DNA of 64,000 nucleotides from Paenibacillus sp. 1_12 (GCF_900114475.1 NZ_FOTE01000004.1:65580-129579); one strand, 5' to 3'; counted from the first letter of the stretch, positions 49,935 through 59,453 are shown. Translations and numbers: made by a program. The notes: a model not told the origin generated them from the letters alone.

Positions 49935-51146
49935 ATGCTTGAGGCTACAAATAAAAAAGCAAATTATACCGTGCTGCTTGCCATTAGCTTGGCTCATTTC
50001 ATTAACGATGCACTTCAAGCTGTCATTCCAGCTTCCTATCCGATCCTGCGTGATTCCTTACACTTATCGTATACTCAAATCGGTATCATCACCTTTATTT
50101 TGTATTTTTCTTCCTCGGTCATGCAGCCTTTTGTGGGGATGTTCGCGGATAAACGGCCAACGCCTTATTTATTGCCAATCGGAATGATCATTGCTCTAAT
50201 CGGAATGCTGGGTTTAGCCTTTGCACCTGCCTATGCGGTCCTGCTTGCTGCCGTTGGATTAGTTGGTGTGGCATCTGCCGTGTTCCATCCTGAGGGTGCA
50301 CGTATCGCCTATTTAGCCGGTGGGGAGAGTAGAGGCTTGGCTCAGTCCATATTTCAGGTCGGAGGAAACTCCGGCGGAGCGATGGCACCCTTAATGACGG
50401 CGCTCATCTTCTTCCCATTCGGCCAGTTCGGAGCTGTATGGTTTACCATGATCGCAGCCATAGGCATGATGATTCAGCTATGGGTTGCCCAGTGGTATCG
50501 GCAGCACCTGCTGGTAGGTCAACGTAAAGGCCAGTCCAAAGCTCCGGCATCACGATTTGGCCAACATGAAAAGAAGATCAAATATGCGATTATCATTATT
50601 TTGCTGATTGCTTTTGCACGTTCATGGTTCGGAGCCAGTATTTCAACTTATTTTTCGTTTTATTTACTTGAGCGATTTCAGATGACGGTTCCCGAAGCTC
50701 AAATATTTCTGTTCATTTATATGGGGGCGGGAATTATTGGGACATTTTTTGGGGGGCCATTATCTGATCGGATCGGGAGGAAAAATGTCATCCTGCTATC
50801 CGTGTTAGGCTCAGCACCATTCGCGATGCTTCTTCCCCACGTGGGTGAAATCTGGGTATATCCCTTGTTATTTTTACTTGGTATCATTAATCACAGCAGT
50901 TTTTCTGTAACCGTTGTGTATGTACAAGAATTAGTGCCCGGTAAAGTAGGCACGGTCTCAGGTCTCATAACAGGTCTCTCATTCGGCTTAGGTGCAGTGG
51001 GCGCAGTGGCATTAGGTGGTCTGATTGATTTGACAAGTCTTACCATCGTGATTACGGCTTGCTCATTCATGCCTTTAATCGGTGCTCTCGGTCTACTGCT
51101 TCCTTCCGACAAAGCAATTCGTGAATGGTCCAAATCGGGTACGTAA
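49935..51146 (+). CDS. MFS transporter, fosmidomycin-resistance (Fsr) type
   Basis: 403 residues and 12 membrane helices. 'AHFINDALQAVIPASYPILRDSLHLSYTQIGIITF' at the N-terminus and 'GGPLSDRIGRKNVI' between helices 8 and 9 are typical of the Fsr branch of drug/metabolite exporters; E. coli Fsr has nearly the same length (family knowledge). ATG 49935 lies 12 nt after AAAGGAG. As last gene of the sugar operon it might export a catabolic by-product or a toxic sugar analogue. Transcription ends at 51172-51217. Confidence 0.88.
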   Translation: MLEATNKKANYTVLLAISLAHFINDALQAVIPASYPILRDSLHLSYTQIGIITFILYFSSSVMQPFVGMFADKRPTPYLLPIGMIIALIGMLGLAFAPAYAVLLAAVGLVGVASAVFHPEGARIAYLAGGESRGLAQSIFQVGGNSGGAMAPLMTALIFFPFGQFGAVWFTMIAAIGMMIQLWVAQWYRQHLLVGQRKGQSKAPASRFGQHEKKIKYAIIIILLIAFARSWFGASISTYFSFYLLERFQMTVPEAQIFLFIYMGAGIIGTFFGGPLSDRIGRKNVILLSVLGSAPFAMLLPHVGEIWVYPLLFLLGIINHSSFSVTVVYVQELVPGKVGTVSGLITGLSFGLGAVGAVALGGLIDLTSLTIVITACSFMPLIGALGLLLPSDKAIREWSKSGT

Positions 51147-51171
51147 GCACACTATCAGCTTCATGATTCGA

Positions 51172-51217
51172 AGAGAAACTGAGCACCTGCTAGCAGGAGA
51201 GCCAGTTTCTCTTTTTT
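51172..51217 (+). terminator. Operon terminator
   Basis: AGAGAAACTG (51172-51181) pairs with CAGTTTCTCT (51203-51212), enclosing CCTGC/GCAGG, then six Ts. Strong rho-independent signal after the MFS gene. Confidence 0.9.
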
Positions 51218-51279
51218 CATTATAACAGTCCATGATCGCTACATTGGCATTCGGCAGATTGAAACGGGAGAACAGGTTC

Positions 51280-51592
51280 TAACAAGTTCCCTTCGTGAAG
51301 GAAACAGAAAGAACGATCGAACCGATGGGACTATTTCTTAAAGGATTTGTTGTTATTTGTATGGCTACTGTCTCATTCGAGCTGCCATACGTGTATTCAG
51401 GCTTTCCCGTATGGTTCGGCTGCGGAGTTTGCACGTACGATGTCTGTAACCACTCATTATTCCTCCACGGAAAAAGCAATTCAGAACATTCTTAGCAACA
51501 GCAGCCATGTAAAAATTATAGAACCTCCCGATTTAATTGCTGAGCTGCAAGGACACATTATGAATATGGCCCAAATCTACAAGATCGATTGA
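51280..51592 (+). pseudogene. Frameshifted remnant of a WYL-domain (YafY-type) regulator
   Basis: Three frames read in order give one protein tail: 'RTIEPMGLFLKGFV' (about 51313-51352), then 'YLYGYCLIRAAIRVFRLSRM' (about 51355-51414), then 'HYSSTEKAIQNILSNSSHVKIIEPPDLIAELQGHIMNMAQIY' in parts up to the stop at 51592. These match the WYL-domain pattern (PLGL..KG..WYL.AYC...FRLSR) and the usual C-terminal end of such regulators. At least two frameshifts and the loss of the N-terminal helix-turn-helix make it a relic. The original terminator remains at 51636. Confidence 0.6.
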
Positions 51593-51635
51593 TTGTAAAG
51601 ATGTCATTTTGAGATAGCTAATATATGTAAGAAAT

Positions 51636-51655
51636 ACCGCCGCGAGGCGGCATTT
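51636..51655 (+). terminator. GC-rich terminator after the WYL remnant
   Basis: CCGCC-GCGA-GGCGG (51637-51650) followed by CATTTT. Further down, ACATTTTT/AAAAATGT (about 51706-51733) forms an inverted repeat just upstream of the next gene. Confidence 0.65.
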
Positions 51656-51793
51656 TGCTATTTTAACGACAGTTCAGCTTCATCCACACGAATCCACTCG
51701 GTCACATTTTTTTTTCCACTTACAAAAATGTAACGAAACAAATGAATTGGATAATCGTCTAATATTTGTAATTAAACGAGAGAGGTGATTTCT

Positions 51794-53386
51794 GTGAAAA
51801 AGCTGATAGGGATAACGGTCGTTTTGTCTGCGTTGTGTTTGAGTTTGATGCTGCCTTCTGTGGACAGCTTTGCTGCGGAGCAAAGTGCAGCAGTGACGAT
51901 ACCCAAATTTGTGGTGAAGCTAAATGGAAATAAGGTTGACAATGCATACCGGGAATATCCGCTATTCGTTTATAAGGATATTACCTATTTTCCAATGACT
52001 TGGTACGATTCCAGACTGTTGGGATTAGAAGCTGAATGGACCCCCAAAGGCGGACTAAACATTGTTAAAGGGAAAGTTACCTCATCCTACGCACCTTACA
52101 TAACCAATCATAAAAATTCAACCAGCTACAAGGCAACAATACCTTCCTTTGAGATAACCGTAAATGGCGCGAAAGTAGATAATTCTAAACAAGAATATCC
52201 GTTGTTAAGCTTGAATGAGATTATTTATTTCCCTCTGACATGGAAATTTGCACATGATGCTTTTGGATGGGAATATGTGTGGGATGATGCGGAGGGGTTT
52301 GCTATAAATTCAAATAACCCACATATGCAAACCGTGAACCTTCCAGCAGCAGCAGGTGACAATGGTGTCGCTTTGTTTAATGGGTATTATTACTTTACAG
52401 AACCCGATGGGGGCATGAACCAAATTTACAGAGTACCTGAAAATAACACATCAAGCAAAGAGCAAGTATTTGCTTATGTAATGGATTCCTCACGTGGCTA
52501 CCATACAAATTTGAAATTTTCTATCAGAGATCACGAGCTTTGGTTTTCATATCATGAGGGTGGAGGAATAATGGGCTCTGACAAGTATGGCAAAGTTAAC
52601 GACAAAGGAAAAGCTGAATTAGAGCATCAGGGTTATCTCGATTTCAAAAATACGCCTAATGGAGCCTTGCTTATTAATCAATCTGTACCTCCGAGAGGGA
52701 ACAACCTGAAATCCGTGCCAACGGGACAAGAGGTTCAAAATGGGAAAAACGTCGGAAATCCGGATCTCATATATGGATGGCATATAACAAATAATGGAAG
52801 CAGTACTGGTTATGGAACGGATCGTTCGACTACAATAGTTGGAGACGATATATATGTGCTGGCATCCTCTTTCCCTGATACGACTGGAGATATAAACAAG
52901 ATTTACAAAATAAATCTAAAAACAAATAAAACTGAAAAAATATTAAATGCTGAAGTTAGCCATTTTAAAATGGTTAATAACAAGCTGTATTATGTAAAAG
53001 ATGAAGATCATTTACTATACTCATCCAACATGGACGGTACGAATGAGCAGCAACGTTCGGTTAACCCAGCTGCAAATTGGTATGACGAAGTAGCAGGTAA
53101 TGTATATTACACCGTTGCAAATACAAATGGACAATTCAATCTTTACAAGGCAGAATCATCTACAGAAGATAAGCTTGTATTGCAAGAGCCTGTAGAAAGC
53201 GTCCAATTGATGAATGACCAAATCATTTGCAAGCTCGCTGCGGGTGAAGATTATGGCATTAAAATATTCGATAAATCAGGGAATATTCAACTATCTATTA
53301 CAGACCAGGCAGCAGACATTTTTGTTAATGATGATGTACTTCTAATCGTATCAAAAGAAGATAAATCGATAAAATTAATTAAGTAG
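51794..53386 (+). CDS. Secreted protein with stalk (copper amine oxidase N-like) and DUF5050-like domains
   Basis: 530 residues from GTG 51794 (GAGAGGTGAT upstream; GTG 51785 lies inside that site). A signal peptide ends about residue 28 ('SFAAEQ'). Two repeats of about 60 residues follow ('KFVVKLNGNKVDNAYREYPLFVYKDITYFPMTW' and 'SFEITVNGAKVDNSKQEYPLLSLNEIIYFPLTW' regions), which resemble the stalk domain at the N-terminus of copper amine oxidase-like proteins. The rest is a beta-propeller-like region with repeated 'IYKINLKTNKTEKI' and 'LYYVKDEDHLLYSSNMDG' units (DUF5050-like). Probably an exported binding protein; no catalytic residues recognised. It is AT-richer than the flanking sugar operon. 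Confidence 0.8.
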   Translation: MKKLIGITVVLSALCLSLMLPSVDSFAAEQSAAVTIPKFVVKLNGNKVDNAYREYPLFVYKDITYFPMTWYDSRLLGLEAEWTPKGGLNIVKGKVTSSYAPYITNHKNSTSYKATIPSFEITVNGAKVDNSKQEYPLLSLNEIIYFPLTWKFAHDAFGWEYVWDDAEGFAINSNNPHMQTVNLPAAAGDNGVALFNGYYYFTEPDGGMNQIYRVPENNTSSKEQVFAYVMDSSRGYHTNLKFSIRDHELWFSYHEGGGIMGSDKYGKVNDKGKAELEHQGYLDFKNTPNGALLINQSVPPRGNNLKSVPTGQEVQNGKNVGNPDLIYGWHITNNGSSTGYGTDRSTTIVGDDIYVLASSFPDTTGDINKIYKINLKTNKTEKILNAEVSHFKMVNNKLYYVKDEDHLLYSSNMDGTNEQQRSVNPAANWYDEVAGNVYYTVANTNGQFNLYKAESSTEDKLVLQEPVESVQLMNDQIICKLAAGEDYGIKIFDKSGNIQLSITDQAADIFVNDDVLLIVSKEDKSIKLIK

Positions 53387-53446
53387 AAACTGAGCATATA
53401 CAATAAACGGGTGAAGACAAGCAAGTAGCAGTGATTACGTACTTGT

Positions 53447-53477
53447 GGGGGAGATTCCTTGAGAAGCTCCTCTTTTT
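53447..53477 (+). terminator. Probable terminator
   Basis: GGGGGAG folds imperfectly with CTCCTC around an inner TTC/GAA pairing, followed by five Ts. Modest stability. Confidence 0.4.
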
Positions 53478-53501
53478 GATTACTCTATAAAACCCATAAT
53501 A

Positions 53502-53510
53502 TGGTATAAT
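53502..53510 (+). promoter_or_regulatory. Extended -10 promoter of the DUF6886 gene
   Basis: TGGTATAAT (TGn plus TATAAT at 53505-53510) 24 nt before the GTG start. No -35 at the proper distance, as is acceptable for extended -10 promoters. Confidence 0.5.
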
Positions 53511-53534
53511 CTAAAAGCGAAAGGAGCTGAAGCA

Positions 53535-54047
53535 GTGAAATTATATCATTTCAGTGAAGAAGCTAATATTGAAGTTTTTGTACCAAGAAAGCTAGAATAC
53601 CGTGTTGATGAGCCAGCTCAAGTATGGACAATAGATGAGTTTCATGCACCACATTACCTTTTCCCACGTGATTGTCCAAGGGTATGTATATGGCCTAAAG
53701 AAGATACGACTGAACAGGATTATAATCTTTTTTTTGGTCATTCCAGAACGAATCGAATGGTAGCGGTCGAAACGGGTTGGATCGATAGAATTAGAAAAGG
53801 ATGTATTTATCGATATGTTTTTAAGGCGGATGAATTCAAATTGTATGAGCCCAATGCAGGGTACTATACAACAACACATACAGTTAAACCAGTAGTAGTT
53901 GAAAGGGTAGATGATCTTTTGGGAGGTTTAACTGCTCTTGGGATTGAAGTTCGAATTACACCCTCATTAATCCCCCTGAAACAATCGATTGCGACTTCAA
54001 CAATAAACTTCTCAATGATTAGAATGAAAAATGCAATACAAGAATAA
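53535..54047 (+). CDS. DUF6886 family protein
   Basis: 170 residues from GTG 53535 (AAAGGAGCTGAAGCA upstream). N-terminal 'LYHFSEEANIEVFVPR' and the mid-region 'APHYLFPRDCPRVCIWP' correspond to the family now called DUF6886, small cytosolic proteins of Firmicutes whose first strand resembles RNA 2'-phosphotransferase/ADP-ribosyltransferase-type folds (H-F-S start); that fold link is a guess. No catalytic role can be stated. Monocistronic or loosely linked to the hydrolase gene 114 nt downstream. Confidence 0.7.
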   Translation: MKLYHFSEEANIEVFVPRKLEYRVDEPAQVWTIDEFHAPHYLFPRDCPRVCIWPKEDTTEQDYNLFFGHSRTNRMVAVETGWIDRIRKGCIYRYVFKADEFKLYEPNAGYYTTTHTVKPVVVERVDDLLGGLTALGIEVRITPSLIPLKQSIATSTINFSMIRMKNAIQE

Positions 54048-54161
54048 ACAATATTTTAGATTATTGAGGAATGCAGACAATCACCTAATATCATTTTCAC
54101 ACTGCCGACTTAACTATGATAACAAAATGAGTGCAACTCCTATATTGAAGGTGGATCAACG

Positions 54162-54830
54162 ATGGATACATATACAAAACCTAATTTTAATAAGTGTGCT
54201 GTCATTACAATTGATACCCAAAATGACTTTAGCCTGCCCGGAGCAGTTGCAGAAATTAAGGGAACAAGCGAGGTCATTCCTCAGATGGTGAATATTCTGG
54301 CGACTTGTAGACAGCAACAAATCCCCATTATACATATGATTCGTCTATACAAAGAAGGCGGATCGAATGTTGATATTTGTCGTAGAGAATTAATTGAATC
54401 TGGAGTAGCAATAGTAAGACCGGGATCCAAAGGGGCAGATCTTGTAAGTTTAATAAAGCCAATGGATGCGCACGAATTGAATGACCAGGCTCTTTTGAAT
54501 GGCGAGATTCAATTTATTGGCAGCTCAGAATGGGTTATCTATAAGCCAAGGTGGGGAGCATTTTATCAGACAAAACTGGAACAATTATTGATGGAGAATG
54601 ACATTGATACCTTGATTTTCATCGGATGCAACTTTCCCAATTGCCCAAGAACGAGTATGTATGAAGCGAGCGAACGTGATTTTAAAGTGGTCATGGTAGA
54701 GGACGCCATATCTGGTACCTATGATAAAGGCGCTGAGGAAATGAGAAATATTGGAATTAAGGTTTATACGACCGAATCATTAATACAAGAGTTAGAACAC
54801 AGAAACGATAAAGGTCTAAACTCCGTTTAA
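54162..54830 (+). CDS. Isochorismatase-like cysteine hydrolase
   Basis: 222 residues with the three catalytic elements of the family: Asp18 in 'AVITIDTQNDFSLPG', Lys in 'VIYKPRWGAF', and the nucleophile Cys in 'FIGCNFPNCPRTSMYEA'. The Cys lies in an unusual 'NFPNCPRTS' context; 'GxxxxxCVxxT' is the common pattern. It probably hydrolyses a small amide such as nicotinamide or an N-carbamoyl compound in the cytosol, but specificity cannot be assigned. ATG 54162 follows GAAGGTGG. It converges on the large minus-strand esterase, with a long palindrome between them. Confidence 0.87.
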   Translation: MDTYTKPNFNKCAVITIDTQNDFSLPGAVAEIKGTSEVIPQMVNILATCRQQQIPIIHMIRLYKEGGSNVDICRRELIESGVAIVRPGSKGADLVSLIKPMDAHELNDQALLNGEIQFIGSSEWVIYKPRWGAFYQTKLEQLLMENDIDTLIFIGCNFPNCPRTSMYEASERDFKVVMVEDAISGTYDKGAEEMRNIGIKVYTTESLIQELEHRNDKGLNSV

Positions 54831-54950
54831 TTTTGATCGAGGTCCAGCGGACTTTGAGATAGAGAAAAAGCTTCAAAAGCTTCTCGAATTATGAATGGCT
54901 TTTCGATTCAAATGTTCATGCATCTTGATTATGATTATACACGATTAAAT

Positions 54951-54992
54951 GACAAGAGCCGCTGAAAGCGATCGCTTTCAGCGGCTCTTGTC
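54951..54992. repeat. 42-nt perfect palindrome between convergent genes
   Basis: Every base from 54951 to 54992 is self-complementary about the centre 54971/54972, which is GCGATCGC. The arms start GACAAGAGCCGCTGAAAGCG. As RNA it would be a 19-20-bp hairpin in either direction; only the minus direction has a modest T-rich follow-up (ATTTAATC). It may act as a two-way terminator or, as DNA, as a protein site or cruciform. Confidence 0.9.
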
Positions 54993-55049
54993 TGAGAAGT
55001 TCCTCAGCGTAGGAATGCTTACGCTTACGGAACAGGAGGGAGTTTCGTT

Positions 55050-58000
55050 TTATTTTTTCAGGAACTTGTAGAACAGCTCCGCCATGTCGCTGCGGCTGAG
55101 GAGCGCATTCGGTGTGATCTTATTCTCATACAACGCGGCGCCCGCGCTTACAAAGACTTTGGTGGCTTCCATCGCCCAGGTGGGGATGTTGGCGTAGTCC
55201 GTATAGCTGTTCAGTGCGGGTGCGTTCGGAGCACTGGCGGGCAGATCATTGTGCAGAGCATTGTAAAGGAATTGATAGAATTCTGAAACATTCACGTTCA
55301 AGTTGCCACCGAAGGTCGTACCGTCGGCATTATTGCCTGTGGATATGCCAAGACGTTTGGCTGCCGCAAGGTATCCAGTAGCGTAGTCATTACCCGCATC
55401 TGCGAAATTGACTGTCCATGTCGTGTCTGGGGCTATGTCCATGATACGCATCAAGGATACCAGCATTTCCTTGCGGGTCAGAGTAGATTTAAGATCAAAC
55501 CTATCGTTGCCCACACCTTGCGTGATACCGCGTGCGGCCAAGAATACGACCGGATCATACAACTTGCTTGTCTTCGGAACATCGCTGAACTCCACGAGGT
55601 TGTAGGTGACAAGGAAATCGGAGAAATGCCTTGTTGTAAAGATCATTCTCTTCGCGTCTGGGTCATAGTGACCGCGTAAGACAGCATTATCGCTTTTACT
55701 CTTGGCAATCACCGCGTTGGGATTGCGGCCTTCAACCAGCATATACGGAACACTTATAGTGACGAGCTTGTCATTGAACTGAGTAATCTGCTTACCGTCT
55801 GTGGTACTCATGGTCAGCGTGTAGGTCACATCGCCATTCTCATCCGGCTTCGTCACTTCCATGTTCAGCTTGATGTCGTTTCCGCCCGCTTGCTGGGCTA
55901 TTTCAACGATTGCCTCTTTCGAGAACGTAACTGTACCGGCGGCCAAATCGGATGTGATGGTCTTTGGAGCTATGCCATCGGCGGCAGCCTCAAAGTAAAG
56001 CTTGGGAATGGTAAGTTCCGCCCCATTGCCCTTGATTATGATATCCCCATCGGTTTCGTTAATTGGTGATGGTGATGCTGTCGATGCTCCTGATGTTCCT
56101 GTACTGCTTCCTGTACTGCCTGATGATGGCGAGTAATTTGACGGCGATGACTCTGACAAAGCGATTACGATGCTCAGCGGCTTTATCGCACTGCCGCCGA
56201 TGTTTTGCGCCTTGACGTTAAAGCTGAACGTTCCGGGCGTTATTGGTATGCCAGAGATGATTCCGGTGGCGCCATCAATAGAAAGCCCGTATGGCATGGT
56301 GCCACTGTCCAGCGACCAAGTGATGGGTGTGTCGCCAGTTGCCACCAGGGTTTGGCTGTATGGGGCACCTGTTCTTCCAAACGATAGCTCGCTTGTCGTG
56401 ACAGACGGCACTATTGGAAGCGTATAATCCTTCCAAGGCGCGAGAGTTTTATAACCCCCGAAATAACGGTTGTATGCGTTCTCCGCTCTCGTTCCTTCAT
56501 TATCAAACGGATCATCATTCAAGTATTCAGCGGTTGCCTCTGACATCTCCGTATGATAGAAATAGTGATTAAGATACTCGGCAGTTCTCTTTCTTTGCGG
56601 TTCGTCTTCAGCATGTCCATCACCGGGAGCGAGAGGACGGATGTTGAACTTCACCAGATCGTCGGCGTTAAAGCCCAATGTGTTATATACAAACTTTGCG
56701 GCTTGCAGACCCAAGGGGTCACTCTCCGCGCCGTCGCCGTAGTCGTTCACGGTGTTATGCAGCACAATAGCTCTTGGCGCCAAAGTGGCTACCAGCTCAT
56801 GCTGGTCGAAGGGCAGACGGTCACCGTAACCCCACGCGCCATCGAGGCGCTCATAGAAGCGGCCTGGCGTTAGAAAGCGGCGGAAAAGCTCTGTAGTACG
56901 GCCCGGGTTGTGGCGGATGGTATCACCCATCATCTCGGTGCCGGCCGCTTTACCCCAGCTATACTCGTGCCCAATGTAGACATAGCGGTAAGGGGAAGGT
57001 CCGGTGGCACCGGCCGCGCTAGGTATGCACACGTCAATACGCTTATCAAACAAAGCGGAAACAAAAGCATACTTGCCATTAATGGAGTGGCCAGTCACCG
57101 CCAGCTTATTGGGGGCTACCAGCGAGCCGAAGCCTTCGCCGTATATGTTTCCGGACGCGGCCAGAAGCTCCAGCGCGTCGATAGCGCGGGATGCGCCCCA
57201 AGCGCCGCCCATCTCATTGCTGATCTCATGCGTGTCGCCGTTGCGTGTGTACGGGAAGAACGTGCGGAACGTGCCGCTGCGGGTTCCCCAAGGGTTATTG
57301 CGGTCATCCGTCGTGACGTTGGTCGGCACAGCTAGAACCGCGAAACCGGCGTCACCATACTGGGCGATATAACCGCCAAAGCTCAGGACCACCGGCACCG
57401 GGCCCATATGGCCGGAAGCTTGCCGCGCTTGCTCTGTGGGAGGATACAGCGTAAAAGTCATTGGAGCGGTGATAGATCCATACGTGATGGAAACATTAAG
57501 ATTGAGACCCTGCGGACGGCCTTGACTGGCTGGAACCGCCGTAACATTGGTAATAGAAATATGATCCGGCGGAGCGGGCATATAGCCGTACTCATAGAAC
57601 TGAGCCATATCCAGAATCTCCTGGCGGCGACCGCCATTGCCGAACCAGTCATTGGCACTCGTGACCTTGTGTCCGTCAAAGTACGTCCAAGGGTCTGGCA
57701 GTGTGAACTGACTCGGGAGATCCATCGGGTCCGGATATTTTTTGTCGGCCCAACGCAGCGCGGTTATAGCGTTCTGCAACCGCGTGGTCGCGGAATTGAC
57801 TATCGATTGATCGGTTGAACCGACAATCCCTTTTGCAGCCGCAAGCGCTGCGTTTAATTCCGTTTCCGTCTTCGTGGTCCACACACCCTTGACAAGAGAA
57901 TTGGAATCCACCCAGCGGATGGTGTCCCTCAGCTGCCAGTCGCTGAACTTGAAGGGCGCCGTGCCGTTCCAGCCGGCAAGCGTGACAGTACCCCAGTCAA

Positions 58001-58766
58001 CTGAATGGTCTTGACTGAGAGCCGCGTAAGCATTGTTGTTATGGCTCCAAAAAACGTAGCCTGTTCGGGATGCCCCCTCGGAGGGCGAATCGCTGATAGC
58101 CACTTCAACGCCGAATGACGTTCCGTTTTTAAGCTTCGCGCCTTCAATCTGTAACGCCAGCTCGACAGTATAGCCGTCCGCTGTTTCGGAGGCGGCATAA
58201 CTCTTAATCCTGTTTGTATACTCGCGGTTTTGCGGATACGCATGGACGGAAGAGTGATTGTTGACGCCTGCGTTGAGTTGGTATGTCAGATTGCCGTTAG
58301 AGCTGATGGTGAATAAACCGTCGTCGTCTTGGAATTTGTCAACCTTGTCATTCCAGAAGTCCAGACCAAATACCACGCTGTCGCGAAGCGCGGGGTTGTT
58401 GGCTGTATTTTGCTGAAGCCCTATATCCGCTAAGGTACCGCGCGACTTCGTTTTGTCGTGCACCTCGACGAGCAGGTATAGCACCGGGCCATCCCAAACG
58501 GCGCGAAGTTCGCCGTATGTGGCGGATACTACGTCCCCGTTAGCCGCCGCATTTTTCGTGTGCCCGATCTTTGATGGTACAGCCGTGTTATATGCTTCAT
58601 CCCGTACACCATCCACGGTTATATTCGCAGTGGTAAATTGCGCGTTCAGCTGCTCTGATGGCATCGAACCGGCTGGATCTGGAGCAAAGTTTGACGCCGC
58701 CGCTGTCTCGATCATCCCGAAGATCATCAAAAAGACAACAAGGAGGGCGATTATTCGTTTTTGCAT
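55050..58766 (-). CDS. Surface-anchored CE15-like esterase with CBM9-like, Ig-like and SLH domains
   Basis: 1238 residues. Order: signal peptide (1-25), CBM9/DOMON-like sugar-binding domain (about 40-275, 'ITVDGVRDEAYNTAVP', 'AVWDGPVLYLLVEVHD'), a small helical FIVAR-like spacer (about 300-340), then a glucuronoyl-esterase-like (CE15) alpha/beta hydrolase (about 350-775): 'DPWTYFDGHKVTSANDWF', 'RQEILDMAQFYEYGYMP', nucleophile Ser in 'VTGHSINGKYAF', His in 'GDGHAED'. The usual Glu after the nucleophile region (ESGAGG) is 'PSAAGATG', so the acid must lie elsewhere or activity is altered. A putative Ig domain (about 795-880), a Ser/Thr/Gly linker, and three C-terminal SLH motifs that bind cell-wall polymer follow. 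It may cleave ester links between glucuronoxylan and lignin at the cell surface. Ribosome site TAGGAGG. Confidence 0.85.
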   Translation of the reverse strand: MQKRIIALLVVFLMIFGMIETAAASNFAPDPAGSMPSEQLNAQFTTANITVDGVRDEAYNTAVPSKIGHTKNAAANGDVVSATYGELRAVWDGPVLYLLVEVHDKTKSRGTLADIGLQQNTANNPALRDSVVFGLDFWNDKVDKFQDDDGLFTISSNGNLTYQLNAGVNNHSSVHAYPQNREYTNRIKSYAASETADGYTVELALQIEGAKLKNGTSFGVEVAISDSPSEGASRTGYVFWSHNNNAYAALSQDHSVDWGTVTLAGWNGTAPFKFSDWQLRDTIRWVDSNSLVKGVWTTKTETELNAALAAAKGIVGSTDQSIVNSATTRLQNAITALRWADKKYPDPMDLPSQFTLPDPWTYFDGHKVTSANDWFGNGGRRQEILDMAQFYEYGYMPAPPDHISITNVTAVPASQGRPQGLNLNVSITYGSITAPMTFTLYPPTEQARQASGHMGPVPVVLSFGGYIAQYGDAGFAVLAVPTNVTTDDRNNPWGTRSGTFRTFFPYTRNGDTHEISNEMGGAWGASRAIDALELLAASGNIYGEGFGSLVAPNKLAVTGHSINGKYAFVSALFDKRIDVCIPSAAGATGPSPYRYVYIGHEYSWGKAAGTEMMGDTIRHNPGRTTELFRRFLTPGRFYERLDGAWGYGDRLPFDQHELVATLAPRAIVLHNTVNDYGDGAESDPLGLQAAKFVYNTLGFNADDLVKFNIRPLAPGDGHAEDEPQRKRTAEYLNHYFYHTEMSEATAEYLNDDPFDNEGTRAENAYNRYFGGYKTLAPWKDYTLPIVPSVTTSELSFGRTGAPYSQTLVATGDTPITWSLDSGTMPYGLSIDGATGIISGIPITPGTFSFNVKAQNIGGSAIKPLSIVIALSESSPSNYSPSSGSTGSSTGTSGASTASPSPINETDGDIIIKGNGAELTIPKLYFEAAADGIAPKTITSDLAAGTVTFSKEAIVEIAQQAGGNDIKLNMEVTKPDENGDVTYTLTMSTTDGKQITQFNDKLVTISVPYMLVEGRNPNAVIAKSKSDNAVLRGHYDPDAKRMIFTTRHFSDFLVTYNLVEFSDVPKTSKLYDPVVFLAARGITQGVGNDRFDLKSTLTRKEMLVSLMRIMDIAPDTTWTVNFADAGNDYATGYLAAAKRLGISTGNNADGTTFGGNLNVNVSEFYQFLYNALHNDLPASAPNAPALNSYTDYANIPTWAMEATKVFVSAGAALYENKITPNALLSRSDMAELFYKFLKK

Positions 58767-58954
58767 AGCACAACCTCCTAGTATGCTAAGAGCAGCTCCT
58801 GAATTAGGGGTCTCTCTTATAATTTTTATACCTTGGAAACTGAATGATAGGGTCTTGGTGGAGGACGCAGCCTAAGCAAAGGACGAGAGCGGCCTGTATG
58901 ACGAAGATAGGGGTGTACAGTTTTGTTATTGACCAACTAGTTCCTGATGTTTAG

Positions 58955-59182
58955 CAGTATTCGAGCAGGTCATTTGAGAAGAAAACGTTTGCAAATGGTC
59001 TCGCTGTAATGGAGCATTTCCCTAGTGTTAAGAGCATCATCGACTTGTCAGTGGATGACCTGATGGCTTTTCATTGCCTAAAACTTGATCGGTAAAACCG
59101 CGTTGTAAATCCACTGGAAGTCGCGCAAGCTTGGACGACAATCCGGCGATTTTATAGGCGTAAAACAACACGTTGGACGTAG
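58955..59182 (+). pseudogene. Decayed coding-like segment, possibly integrase-related
   Basis: A 75-codon frame with one internal stop (TAA 59093) reads 'RSFEKKTFANGLAVMEHFP', 'IIDLSVDDLMAFHCLKLDR', stop, then 'NPLEVAQAWTTIRRFYRRKTT'. The last two pieces resemble the SAM-like N-terminal domain of tyrosine recombinases, but this is weak. No start with ribosome site. The 1.15-kb gap 58767-59917 contains no intact gene. Confidence 0.25.
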
Positions 59183-59453
59183 GCTCCGACATAGTTAGAA
59201 CTGGTTTAGCTTGAGTTTATCTTTTTCTGAGCCACCACCTGACTTGAGTGAAGTTCATTACTTTTCGTGGAAATTAACTTCTTGACCGTGGCGTTAGTTT
59301 CTGATGATGTTAAATAAATTATAAGCAGGCGGAGGGACGGGCAGAAGTCAGATTTTTCGGCACTTGGCTATCAATTTTTACAGATATTACCACGGAAGAA
59401 CACAGAATCATATAGATTAGTAGCTTTGGAACCAGCATTAATTATCCGATGTT

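Noticed and set aside
54031-54291. Small 86-codon frame between DUF6886 and the hydrolase
   Set aside because: It overlaps the isochorismatase-like gene in another frame and has no ribosome site or similarity.
56910-57335. Plus-strand reading frame of 141 codons inside the esterase gene
   Set aside because: Antisense shadow of a well-supported gene with clear domains; no ribosome site and no recognisable protein.
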